From an uncultured Flavobacteriaceae bacterium (GTDB taxonomy: Bacteria; Bacteroidota; Bacteroidia; Flavobacteriales; Flavobacteriaceae): a DNA stretch of 48,045 bases. The translations under genes and the position numbers were made by a program. Where the stretch lies: contig CALGUD010000047.1 of assembly GCA_937901915.1 (NCBI GenBank), positions 1 through 48,045 on the forward strand. The letters are read 5' to 3'. The notes under the pieces were generated by a model. The model was not told where the DNA came from and made no database searches. It was given only the letters and a program-made list of their open reading frames with translations. Of the stretch, positions 36,352-44,787 are shown one piece after another. Every line of letters begins with the position of its first letter. Positions within the stretch are counted from its first letter, which is position 1.

Positions 36352-36383
36352 GCTTAATAGTTCAATTGTAAAAAGGTTAACAT
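36352..36383 (-). promoter_or_regulatory. ECF-type promoter element (site D)
   Basis: Minus strand: ATGTTAACCTT, 13 nt, TATTAAGC. It heads the three-gene LRR operon 36318-31568. Confidence 0.7.
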
Positions 36384-36419
36384 GGCAACTGTTAGTTTTT
36401 TTGAGATATAACATTGAGC

Positions 36420-36501
36420 AAAAAAAGCCGGTATATGTATTCCGGCTTTCCAACTAACCAAATAAAAAAGGTTTAGGGATAATTTTGTTTTTAAGGGAGA
36501 T
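36420..36501 (-). ncRNA. Candidate small RNA from an ECF-type promoter
   Basis: Between site K (36508-36539) and a strong terminator, AAAGCCGG (36424-36431) / CCGGCTTT (36442-36449) with T7 on the minus strand, there is no ORF or ATG. Transcription from site K would make an RNA of about 80 nt ending in this hairpin. Start estimated as about 7 nt after the -10 half. Alternative: a relic terminator of a lost gene. Confidence 0.4.
36424..36449 (-). terminator. Terminator without an upstream gene
   Basis: Perfect 8-bp stem AAAGCCGG / CCGGCTTT with T7 on the minus strand. The next gene on its upstream side (36597) runs the other way, so only a transcript from site K could use it. Confidence 0.7.
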
Positions 36502-36507
36502 TTTGAC

Positions 36508-36539
36508 TTTTAATAGCTTTAATAATGAAAGGTTAACTT
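36508..36539 (-). promoter_or_regulatory. ECF-type promoter element (site K)
   Basis: Minus strand: AAGTTAACCTT, 13 nt, TATTAAAA. Spacing and both halves match the sites in front of the LRR genes, but no gene follows before the terminator at 36424. Confidence 0.6.
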
Positions 36540-36566
36540 CGCTATTAAATTTTATTTATTTTTAAC

Positions 36567-36598
36567 ATGTTAACTATTTCATTTTAATTACACTAAAT
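36567..36598 (+). promoter_or_regulatory. ECF-type element and palindrome at the sigma gene start (site I)
   Basis: Plus strand: ATGTTAACTAT, 13 nt, CACTAAAT. The -10 half overlaps the annotated ATG (36597), so it cannot simply drive a message that includes this codon. The 12-bp palindrome TTAACATGTTAA (36562-36573) overlaps it and could be an operator. Confidence 0.4.
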
Positions 36599-37166
36599 GA
36601 GTGAATCTGTAAATAAGAAAATTCTTCAGGAACTTAGGGAAGGGTCTGAACAAGCCTTTAAAAAGGTTTATGAAGATAATAGGAGTAAGTTTTTAAATTT
36701 TGCAAGAAAATATGAACTGTCTGAAGATGAAAACATAGATATATACCAGGATGCGTATATAGTTTTTTATGAAAATTTTACTACAGGAAAAATAACAGAT
36801 TTAAGCAGTACATTAAGTACATATTTGTTTAGTATTGGTAAATACATGATACTGAATAGATTAAAAAAGAATAAGAAAAGTGTAAATTCTGAAGTAATTA
36901 TGGAAAAAGTTAACAGCGAAAATGCATTTTTTGATGAGGAAGCTATAGAAGCACACCCCTTAACACATGAACAGGAATTGTTGCAAAAGCATTTTGAAAC
37001 ACTGGGAGAACAATGTAAAAAAATATTGACCCTGTTTTATTACAGGGGGTTTACTATTCAGGAAATAATGGAAGCGGAAAACTATAATAGTGAAAATGTA
37101 GTAAAAAGCCAAAAATCCCGTTGCTTGAAAACACTTAAAGATTGTATTAAAAATTCTAATGCTTAA
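36597..37166 (+). CDS. ECF-family RNA polymerase sigma factor
   Basis: 189 aa with region 2 (AFKKVYEDNRSKFLNFARKY, then DIYQDAYIVFYEN) and region 4 (LGEQCKKILTLFYYRGFTIQ, EIMEAENYNSENVVKSQKSR). No region 3, as expected for ECF sigmas. The 3' end overlaps the next gene, which has an anti-sigma layout, so it is probably controlled by it. The repeated GTTAACCTT-N13-TATTAAA elements in this cluster are the natural candidate promoters. No other in-frame ATG lies near the start. Confidence 0.93.
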   Translation: MSESVNKKILQELREGSEQAFKKVYEDNRSKFLNFARKYELSEDENIDIYQDAYIVFYENFTTGKITDLSSTLSTYLFSIGKYMILNRLKKNKKSVNSEVIMEKVNSENAFFDEEAIEAHPLTHEQELLQKHFETLGEQCKKILTLFYYRGFTIQEIMEAENYNSENVVKSQKSRCLKTLKDCIKNSNA

Positions 37167-37899
37167 TAATATGGACAAAGAAGAATTATTAGAGAACCAT
37201 TTTTTGGGCAAGCTTAATACTGAAGAACAAAAATATTTTAATTCCCTAATTGAAAAAGATGTTGAATTTAAGCAGGAATATAATTTTCATTTAAATTTAA
37301 AAAGGGCTATTCAAAATAGTGAACGTTCTATATTAAAGGGTAAGCTTAAAAGCTATGAAGAAGGGTTGAGTAAAAAGGAAGATAAAACATCTTTTCGTAC
37401 ATTCCTGGCCATAGCAGCATCGGTTATTCTACTTATAAGTATAGGATGGTTTGGATATGAGAATATGTTTGGTTCTGATTATTCGGATTTATATGCTGAT
37501 AACTATAATCAATACCCGAATACAGTTGTAAATATAACCAGAGGACAGAGTGGGAATGAATCATTGGAACGGAAGGCATTTATAGCTTATGAGAGCGGTG
37601 ATCTCGATGCTGCGATAAGCTATTTTATTCAGTTAGGCGATGATAAAAATTTAGATTATTTAAATTTTTATCTTGCCCAGGCATACTTAAAACAAGGTAA
37701 ACAAGATGAGGCTATTAGATATTTTAATAAAAGCATTGCTGAAGAACAAAACTTTAAGGCTGAATCCCACTGGTATATTGCACTGGCTTATTTGAAAAGT
37801 AAAGATGTAAAACAAGCAAGGTTCTATCTGGAAAAGTTAATTGAAGAGTATGAATACATGAATAATGAGGCTAAAATTTTATTGGAGGAATTAAACTAA
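37159..37899 (+). CDS. Putative anti-sigma factor with periplasmic TPRs
   Basis: 246 aa. Residues about 5-60 form a short helical module (ELLENHFLGKLNTEEQKYFN, FKQEYNFHLNLKRAIQ) like the cytoplasmic anti-sigma domains of Bacteroidota. A membrane helix spans about 81-99, and the C-terminal part (about 135-246) holds about three TPRs (AYESGDLDAAISYFIQLGDD, YLAQAYLKQGKQDEAIRYFN, WYIALAYLKSKDVKQARFYL). The cytosolic end would hold the sigma factor and the TPR end would sense a partner in the periplasm. The ATG at 37159 overlaps the sigma stop by 8 bp; 37171 (MDKEELL) is an equally good start. It ends in a 9-bp overlap with the CHAT gene. Confidence 0.78.
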   Translation: MLNNMDKEELLENHFLGKLNTEEQKYFNSLIEKDVEFKQEYNFHLNLKRAIQNSERSILKGKLKSYEEGLSKKEDKTSFRTFLAIAASVILLISIGWFGYENMFGSDYSDLYADNYNQYPNTVVNITRGQSGNESLERKAFIAYESGDLDAAISYFIQLGDDKNLDYLNFYLAQAYLKQGKQDEAIRYFNKSIAEEQNFKAESHWYIALAYLKSKDVKQARFYLEKLIEEYEYMNNEAKILLEELN

Positions 37900-40674
37900 T
37901 TTTTTCTTTTTCTTAAACATCAATACAATTAATAATAGTAAAAGAAGAAAACCAGGAATAAGCCAATACCAGTATATGGTACTAGACATAACGGCATCCG
38001 TATTTCCTGAAAGCACAAAGGCAGACCAGTAATAGGGATGAGAAAGCGGATTTTGCTTATTGGTTTTTACAAAATCGAGTTTTGCCTGTTGAAGTGCCCG
38101 GTCTTTATTCTCTCCTTTAGAAAGATAGTAGTAAAACCTGTCCATAATATGGCTGGTTGAAGCATCATTAATTTTCCATTTGGTACTTAATATACTTTTT
38201 GCCCCTGCGTAAAAGAAACCGCGGGACAAGCTGATTAGCCCCTCACCTTTATTTAAGTCACCCAGATCTGTTTCGCAGGCACTTAAGGTAATTAAAGATG
38301 CATTGAGGTTTAGATTGTATAAATCGCTGGTATACAGTAAATAATTATTTGTTTTATTTTCAGTAAATGCCAGGTAACTTAATTCTGGATTTTTATCATT
38401 TAGAATGGCATGTGTTGCCAGGTGAATAATCCCGAATTTATTGTTTTCTAGTTTAAAATTATCTAAAGTTGCCTCTTCATTTATAAATTCTTTTCCCATA
38501 AAATGAGTAAAAATCCCGGATGTTTCCTTTATATTATTTGGTAATTGTGATAAAGTGCTTTCATTGTTAAATGTCGGGGCAAAAGCTAAAACATCACTAT
38601 TATATTTTAAATTTTCTTTTAATTGGCTCAATAAAGTTAATGAATTGGTATAGCTAACTGCTATATTTTCCATGAGGTAAGATGGATTTTCATAATTGGT
38701 ATTCAAGGCTTCGAAAGGAATATAATTTAAAGGCCCATCAGGAATGATAGTGAGCTTTTTATATTTTTTATTTCCTATAAGTGGCTCTAATATCTTGGTG
38801 TATATGTTATGGGATAATGCGGATATATCTTTTAAATCTGATCCCGGATTTGCTAAAAAGGTTTTGAGGTTATTCATGTTTTTTATGAGCGAATCAGTAA
38901 CAGGAATACGTATGCATTCTTTATAGGAGGAATCCAGTATTACAGCATATATAGTATTTTCACCAAAAAAATAAGAGATGACTGCTTTCTCTTCTTTACA
39001 TAATTTTTGTGCTTCGTCTAATTCTATAACTTCCGAATTGTATTTTAGGTTATAATATTGCGGATAGGTACTTTCAATATGTTTAATAAGCTCAGCCCTT
39101 TCTTGTATGTTGTTGAACAAGTCTTCTTTTAATTGTGAATTTTCCGGGGAACTTTCAAGACTTTTATTAAAATAGTTAATATTGGATTTTAATTCTTTTT
39201 CTTTATCTGTAAGGTGAGTGGGAATATTAGCAAAAGATGTGGCTTTCATGCCTAATATAGCTTCCAGCAATACGGTGCTTTTACTTTTTTCCATAAACCG
39301 GAATATTTTTTCCAGGTATTTCTCCTCTTGAGTTAAAGAATAAAGATTAAATAAGGAAGATAGGCCGGTTTCAAAAATAGGATAAGCATTTTCTATTAAT
39401 AATATTTTATCCAACTCATTAACAAAGTCTGGTTTCAAAGTATCTAAAGCAGAAACAGCTGCTTCAATTGTTTTTAAAGCCATTTCATAGCTCTCCTGCT
39501 TATTGAGTTGATTTAATGCGATAGCTTTATTTTTTAAAAGTTGGAGAAACAGGATTTTCTGGTTTACATTATTTATTGAAGGGTTGTGATTTAAATTGTC
39601 TGAGCTAAAATTGTCAGAGACGGTCTTTAAAGCTTCTTGATAATGTAATAAGCTTTTTTTAATATTTTTTGATTCAAAATATAAACTTCCTATCTTATTA
39701 TGCACAACAGGATCCTCATTTTCCCTTGCGAATTCCAAAGCTTTATTTAATTCGACCAAAGCCTTCCCGTATTTTTTTTGATGTTGCAGGATTTCAGCTT
39801 TGGCTATATGTATTTTAGATAAAAACGGTTCATCCTTTAGAAGAAATTTTTTTGTCGACTTTAAGTAATGATTGGCACTGTCTATTTGATCAAGGTTTTT
39901 ATAAGCCCCGCTAATGGAGATCGCTGTGGTAACAATGCTGTTTCTGTTTTTAGGATTGTAATTATTAACATAATAATCAAAGGTTCTAAGCCAGTATTTA
40001 TTAGCTTCCTTGTATTTCCCTTGTTGATCAAATACTTGGGCATATAAATTGTATATTTTATTTAAGCCATCTATATCCTCCGGTTTATATTTTTTATACA
40101 ACCTTATACTTTTTTCATAAAATTGATTAGCCAGTTCAAACTTGTTTTCAAGGCTATATGTTTTGGCTATAAAATTATAACTTGACGACAAAGAATTTAT
40201 AGTATTGTCAGTGATAACACTATCTGGCAAAGAATTCGCATCTTCCACAAGTTGTTTAAAATAGTTTCTGGAATTGTCAAAATCGCCCAGGCTATAATAA
40301 TAGTTTCCTTTGTTTATTAAAAAATAATCTTTAATATATTGACCTTTATCTCCGGGTAATGTGTCAAGTATGGATTGCTTTATAGGGATCAAAGAGTCTA
40401 AGACTGCTAAACTGCTTTTTATTTTATCCAAGTTATAATGAAATGCAGCAGATATACAAGTAAGATTAGTGAATTCTAAAGCGGTATAAAAATCCTTTTC
40501 CTGTATGGATAGTTCGTATATTTTATCAAAATAATAATAAACAGAATCCTGGTTAGAGTAAAAATACTTATACCCCTTATGGTACATTTCTAATGCTTGC
40601 TCCTCATAACTCTGCGCAGTAACATTAATAGTATAAAGAAAGAAACAAAGAAAAATTTTTACATAATATCCCAT
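37891..40674 (-). CDS. TPR-CHAT caspase-like protease, membrane anchored
   Basis: 927 aa. Signal peptide (ending INVTAQ), a long TPR region (about 25-420), a helical linker, and a CHAT domain at about 600-890. The caspase-type dyad is intact: His755 in HLATHA and Cys800 in LSACETDLGDLNKGEGLISL. It ends with HPYYWSAFVLSG, a C-terminal membrane helix (about 899-920) and a Lys-rich tail. The protease domain would therefore face the periplasm, tethered to the inner membrane. CHAT proteins are often TPR-gated proteases; the substrate here is unknown, but the convergent anti-sigma is an obvious candidate. Confidence 0.88.
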   Translation of the reverse strand: MGYYVKIFLCFFLYTINVTAQSYEEQALEMYHKGYKYFYSNQDSVYYYFDKIYELSIQEKDFYTALEFTNLTCISAAFHYNLDKIKSSLAVLDSLIPIKQSILDTLPGDKGQYIKDYFLINKGNYYYSLGDFDNSRNYFKQLVEDANSLPDSVITDNTINSLSSSYNFIAKTYSLENKFELANQFYEKSIRLYKKYKPEDIDGLNKIYNLYAQVFDQQGKYKEANKYWLRTFDYYVNNYNPKNRNSIVTTAISISGAYKNLDQIDSANHYLKSTKKFLLKDEPFLSKIHIAKAEILQHQKKYGKALVELNKALEFARENEDPVVHNKIGSLYFESKNIKKSLLHYQEALKTVSDNFSSDNLNHNPSINNVNQKILFLQLLKNKAIALNQLNKQESYEMALKTIEAAVSALDTLKPDFVNELDKILLIENAYPIFETGLSSLFNLYSLTQEEKYLEKIFRFMEKSKSTVLLEAILGMKATSFANIPTHLTDKEKELKSNINYFNKSLESSPENSQLKEDLFNNIQERAELIKHIESTYPQYYNLKYNSEVIELDEAQKLCKEEKAVISYFFGENTIYAVILDSSYKECIRIPVTDSLIKNMNNLKTFLANPGSDLKDISALSHNIYTKILEPLIGNKKYKKLTIIPDGPLNYIPFEALNTNYENPSYLMENIAVSYTNSLTLLSQLKENLKYNSDVLAFAPTFNNESTLSQLPNNIKETSGIFTHFMGKEFINEEATLDNFKLENNKFGIIHLATHAILNDKNPELSYLAFTENKTNNYLLYTSDLYNLNLNASLITLSACETDLGDLNKGEGLISLSRGFFYAGAKSILSTKWKINDASTSHIMDRFYYYLSKGENKDRALQQAKLDFVKTNKQNPLSHPYYWSAFVLSGNTDAVMSSTIYWYWLIPGFLLLLLLIVLMFKKKKKLV

Positions 40675-40703
40675 AAAAAAACCTTCAATTAGTTTATTGA
40701 AGG
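40675..40703 (-). terminator. Terminator abutting the CHAT start codon
   Basis: CCTTCAAT (40682-40689), loop TAGTTT, ATTGAAGG (40696-40703) with T7 (40681-40675) on the minus strand, directly followed by the CHAT ATG (40674-40672). Confidence 0.7.
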
Positions 40704-40729
40704 TTAAATATAGTAAGTTTATTTATATC

Positions 40730-41353
40730 TTATTGTGCAGTATTAACACTTGTTTTATAACTATCAGCCCCTTTAATTACTTCTATAGTTATTGAACCGT
40801 CAATTTCCTGAGCCTCATCACTAAAATTAAATTCCTTGTATACAAAGTCGTGTTGAGGAACTGGTGTTAGTTCTGAGATAGTAGATCCTATTAATACGTC
40901 TCCATTATATATATTTACAGTAGCACTTTCTATTGTGTTATGAAAAGCTATGTATTCTATATCATAAAGTTGCGACGCAGGTATACATACACATGGGTTA
41001 ATAGGTCCTATCGGGGGTATAGGGAGTAATGCAGCAAGAGAGTTCAGCTCAGCCACAGTCTCTACATAACCGTCTTTTATTTGTATTGCTTCATCAAGCT
41101 CACTTTGTGTTTCAGTATCATTAGGTTCCTGGGCTAAGATCCCTTCATATTCATCAATCTTAGCATCTAAAGAGTCAATTTTATGATTTAGTAAGTGAGT
41201 TTGCAGATCACCTTCATAAATAAAATTATTTTCCGTTAAAACTATGGGTTCGTTGTCATTATTACCGTTATCATCATCTGTATTACCATCATTACCGCAG
41301 GCAATGAAAAGTACGGAAAGGAATAATGCTGATATTAGAAACTTTTTATTCAT
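40730..41353 (-). CDS. Lipoprotein upstream of the CHAT protease gene
   Basis: 207 aa. Lipobox FIACGNDG and an Asp/Asn-rich tail, a coiled-coil segment at about 55-105 (HKIDSLDAKIDEYEGILAQE, ELDEAIQIKDGYVETVAELN), a Pro-rich turn with CVCIP (a Cys pair), and a C-terminal beta-sandwich-like domain. No family recognised. ECF-type element 28 bp upstream; the terminator at 40675 stands between it and the CHAT gene, so readthrough would link both to the sigma factor. Confidence 0.7.
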   Translation of the reverse strand: MNKKFLISALFLSVLFIACGNDGNTDDDNGNNDNEPIVLTENNFIYEGDLQTHLLNHKIDSLDAKIDEYEGILAQEPNDTETQSELDEAIQIKDGYVETVAELNSLAALLPIPPIGPINPCVCIPASQLYDIEYIAFHNTIESATVNIYNGDVLIGSTISELTPVPQHDFVYKEFNFSDEAQEIDGSITIEVIKGADSYKTSVNTAQ

Positions 41354-41381
41354 AATGTATATTCTTTTATAATTATTTACT

Positions 41382-41413
41382 ATTTAATATTATTTCAATA
41401 ACAAGGTTAACAT
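41382..41413 (-). promoter_or_regulatory. ECF-type promoter element (site F)
   Basis: Minus strand: ATGTTAACCTT, 13 nt, TATTAAAT. It heads the lipoprotein-CHAT region and lies ~5 kb from the sigma gene. Confidence 0.7.
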
Positions 41414-41572
41414 TCTTATCTTTAAAAAAATAAACCTTTATGTTATTGTTTATTAGAGTATAAATAAACATAAATAACTTTTAATTTGGATGCTCAATTT
41501 AAAAAAAATACAATATTGTAATATAAAGTTTGCAAAAAATGATTTAAAGAATTACAAAACAGTGTTTTAGAG

Positions 41573-44026
41573 TTAATTAACTTTATAAACCAGAACTGAA
41601 TCTTCTTCCCCTTGTACAACAATTTCTACTCTTTTATCATTATCAATATCTTCTAAATCAATTGCAGAAGCACCATAAACAGGAAAATTGGGTATAGGTT
41701 CGGCCTGGCTGTCAAATAAATAAATTTTGTTTGATTGTGTGTCGGTAACCGAAACATAGATCTTGTTGTTTACATAAAAAATACGCGGCCTGGAATAAAT
41801 TGCATAGTCTAATTCAATTTTATGCCCCCTGATAGTTAATACATTGTCGCTAAGTGTTACTAATGTTTTGCTGGACGCATCAATAAAATGTGTGTCATTA
41901 ACATTCATATACTCTTTCACAATATTCCCGTTTTGATCAATTTGAATGAGATTTCCGCCTGTGTCAGAAATGGTAAATTTGCTTTCATGCAAATAAACAT
42001 TATTGCCAGAAAAATTAAATTTTTCTTTTACCGAAACTCTGGTTTTTCCTGTTCTGTGTAAGATATTAAGAGTTCCGTTTTCCTGAGTTATTACAATGTA
42101 ATCTTTGTTTCCAACCCTAAAATGTTGAGGGAGGCTATTTATATAGCTATCTGTATTTTCCAATACAAATCCGGAAACAGTTTTGCCTTCCCTGTCATAC
42201 ATATTCAATTGTTTTCCCTGTACTACCAGGAACCTGTAATTTTTATTTTTATCATAATCAAACAGTGCCAGAGGTTGGGTTATGGGTTCGCTAAACTTTT
42301 TGGGGAACGGTGGCACATCTTCGCCATTTCTATCAACTACCATTAATTCGTTTTTTGTAACAAATGCCAACTGTAACCTTCCGTTTCTATATAAATCTAC
42401 CTGTTGTATATCGCCCGATATTTGTGAATTCAGTTTCTTTTTCCATAATACTTTCCCTTCTGTGGAAATTAAATAAAGGTTATTTTCAATATCCTGAACC
42501 ACTACTTCTTTTCTCTTAGTGCGGTGATTCATAACAAATTGTGGCCTGGTGGCAATTTTTGCATCTAAAGTAGTACTGAAAAGCTGAGAGACCAGGTTGG
42601 TTTCAACCTTTGACTCAATTTTTTTAATGGCTGTATTTACAAAGAAAAAATCTTTAGATGAGACCCCTTGCATTACAATGTATTTGTTTTCTCTTTCTGA
42701 ATTGTTATCCAGTTCTTTATTAAAATCATTATTTAAGAAAAGCAGGCTATCCTGTATATTACTGTAGTTACTTATAAAAAGAATGGAAGATTCATTAGAA
42801 AGTTCCTTCTTTATTTCCGGGTAGCCGGGTAATGAGGTTAAAACTGTATTGTTTTGAAAATTTGCTATGATGTCATGTAAAATTTGTTTTTCTTCTGAAA
42901 AAACAAAAAACTCGTTAATTACTGAATAATATTCGGCTGAAAATTTTTGTATAAGCGGATTAAAATTAGTCTCTATAATAGAAGTTCTGTTTATTTTATA
43001 AAGAGGAAACTCTCTGAAAGTGGAATCTTCTGTGCTTATATTCTCAAGAGAATCATTTAAAACCTCGAAGTTTTTGGCATGTATTACTATGGCTTTTTTT
43101 TCAGCATTATTGAAAATAGCAAATTCATCAATATCATAAAACAAAGAATCTATTTTTTTTAATGGGTCAGGATTTTTGTTCTTAAGGAAAGTTGTAAAAT
43201 TGTCGAAAGTATATGAAGTTACGGCATCAAAACCCATAGGGAATATGCTTTGAGCCTTATTTTCAACCGGATTTATATTTTTGAATAACGAGATAGTAGT
43301 TGTCCGGGTAGAATCATTAGCTATAGCAATACCATTAAGCCTTAATTCTTCCTGGTCTACAGATATATCAACAGCGCTCCATTGCGTAAATTTTTCAAAT
43401 GAACTCAGTAATTTGTTACTCAATATTTTGTTAAAATGAATATCACTCTTATCATGATTAATGAATAAGGTAGCAATAGCATTCTTTTGGGATGTACTGT
43501 AAAGCTTTTGAAATTCTTCATCCGGTTGGGTTTTCTCATAATTGCGAATAGAGTTTTCAATTAAAAGTTCAGATGAAGAAACTAAAAAAGTGCTGTCAAT
43601 GAGTGTAGTGAATATTTCTTCACCTTCTATATTATAAGTTTTAATAGTTTTATTCTCGTAGATACGCTTTTTGGACTTTTTAATAATAGCACTATCCAGG
43701 GTAAACATCGCTACAGTGTTTTTGGTAATAAATGTGTACTCTAAATTGTTTTTGCCAACTTCTGTAAATGTCAGTAAGGTTTCTTTGTATGGATCAAAAT
43801 CTTTTAAAGGGATTAATTTCTTTTCAAAATTTTTATAAGCATTGGTTTTACTGAATTCTTTTATAAGTTCACTGTTTTTTATATCACTTTTAAAACGTTG
43901 AAAATCATTTATTTTAATAATTACAGCACTGTTGGAAGGAATAAAAGAAATAAGACTGTTTTGCCTGGTAGATTCGGTAGTACAACCTACAATGATAAGA
44001 ATTAAAATTAGAACTGCTCTTTTCAT
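41573..44026 (-). CDS. Large conserved lipoprotein with beta-propeller-like C-terminus
   Basis: 817 aa from the ATG at 44026 (MKRAVLILILIIVGCTTES, lipobox IVGC); an upstream ATG at 44047 would place seven extra residues before the signal peptide. The first half alternates strands and helices (FIPSNSAVIIKINDFQRFKS). The second half has repeated strand-turn-strand units (LYLISTEGKVLWKKKLN, MVVDRNGEDVPPFPK, MYDREGKTVSGFVLEN) like PQQ/beta-propeller blades. Function unknown; homologues are typically found beside rnhB in Flavobacteriia. It starts 30 bp after rnhB in the same direction. Confidence 0.75.
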   Translation of the reverse strand: MKRAVLILILIIVGCTTESTRQNSLISFIPSNSAVIIKINDFQRFKSDIKNSELIKEFSKTNAYKNFEKKLIPLKDFDPYKETLLTFTEVGKNNLEYTFITKNTVAMFTLDSAIIKKSKKRIYENKTIKTYNIEGEEIFTTLIDSTFLVSSSELLIENSIRNYEKTQPDEEFQKLYSTSQKNAIATLFINHDKSDIHFNKILSNKLLSSFEKFTQWSAVDISVDQEELRLNGIAIANDSTRTTTISLFKNINPVENKAQSIFPMGFDAVTSYTFDNFTTFLKNKNPDPLKKIDSLFYDIDEFAIFNNAEKKAIVIHAKNFEVLNDSLENISTEDSTFREFPLYKINRTSIIETNFNPLIQKFSAEYYSVINEFFVFSEEKQILHDIIANFQNNTVLTSLPGYPEIKKELSNESSILFISNYSNIQDSLLFLNNDFNKELDNNSERENKYIVMQGVSSKDFFFVNTAIKKIESKVETNLVSQLFSTTLDAKIATRPQFVMNHRTKRKEVVVQDIENNLYLISTEGKVLWKKKLNSQISGDIQQVDLYRNGRLQLAFVTKNELMVVDRNGEDVPPFPKKFSEPITQPLALFDYDKNKNYRFLVVQGKQLNMYDREGKTVSGFVLENTDSYINSLPQHFRVGNKDYIVITQENGTLNILHRTGKTRVSVKEKFNFSGNNVYLHESKFTISDTGGNLIQIDQNGNIVKEYMNVNDTHFIDASSKTLVTLSDNVLTIRGHKIELDYAIYSRPRIFYVNNKIYVSVTDTQSNKIYLFDSQAEPIPNFPVYGASAIDLEDIDNDKRVEIVVQGEEDSVLVYKVN

Positions 44027-44056
44027 TAATTGGATTGGTTTACACAAAAATAGTAC

Positions 44057-44653
44057 TTATAAATCAAGTGCCAATTGTTCTGGCAATAATCTAAAACTTT
44101 TGCGATGATATTTTGTTATGCCATACTCTTTTATGGCTTCTCTGTGTTCAGCTGTTGGGTACCCTTTATTTTTTTTCCAGTTATACATGGGAAATTCTTC
44201 ATGAATTTTTTCCATATACGCATCCCTGTACGTTTTCGCTAAAATAGAGGCTGCAGCAATACTCATAAATTTACAATCTCCCTTTATAACGCATTTATAG
44301 GGTATTTCTTTATAAGGTTTAAACCTGTTACCATCAACAATTATGTGTTCAGGGGTTACTGAAAGCTTATTAATTGCCATATGCATTCCCATAATAGACG
44401 CATTTAGAATATTTATTTTGTCTATCTCATCTGGAGGTACATGGGCAATACCAAAAGACATACATTCTTTTTCAATAACATGTTTGAGAAAATTTCTTTT
44501 TAAAGCCGAAAGTTGTTTAGAATCATTAATGAAGGTGTTTTTAAAACTTTCAGGCAGAATAACAGCGGCTGCAGTTACTGGTCCGGCCAGGCATCCTCTA
44601 CCTGCTTCATCAGTTCCTGATTCGAAAGTAACATCTAACAATTTTAATAGCAT
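44057..44653 (-). CDS. rnhB: Ribonuclease HII
   Basis: Removes RNA from RNA-DNA hybrids. The first acidic pair lies in SGTDEAGRGCLAGPV (D15, E16), then DSKQLSALKR, a central VDGNRF aspartate and GDCKFMSIAAASILAKTYRD. The closing KGYPTAEHREAIKEYG block is typical. 198 aa, normal length. Divergent from the porin gene, with back-to-back -7 boxes between the two. Confidence 0.97.
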   Translation of the reverse strand: MLLKLLDVTFESGTDEAGRGCLAGPVTAAAVILPESFKNTFINDSKQLSALKRNFLKHVIEKECMSFGIAHVPPDEIDKINILNASIMGMHMAINKLSVTPEHIIVDGNRFKPYKEIPYKCVIKGDCKFMSIAAASILAKTYRDAYMEKIHEEFPMYNWKKNKGYPTAEHREAIKEYGITKYHRKSFRLLPEQLALDL

Positions 44654-44704
44654 TCAGATTTCTTTTTTTCTAATTAACAAAATATTGTTAAATACTATTT
44701 CGTT

Positions 44705-44720
44705 CAAATATATACCTTTG
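44705..44720. promoter_or_regulatory. Back-to-back -7 boxes for rnhB and the porin gene
   Basis: Minus strand TATATTTG (44712-44705) faces rnhB; plus strand TACCTTTG (44713-44720) faces the porin. Both match TAnnTTTG and touch each other. Confidence 0.55.
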
Positions 44721-44787
44721 TTGCAAAATATAATAGGCGTAAAGTGAATAATTATCCAACTCTTAATCAAATAAAAATTCCAAATTG

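Noticed and set aside
41414..41572. A/T-rich inverted repeats between the site F element and the large lipoprotein gene
   Set aside because: Stems are A/T only and interrupted; no clear T-tract position relative to the gene end at 41573, so no terminator was called.
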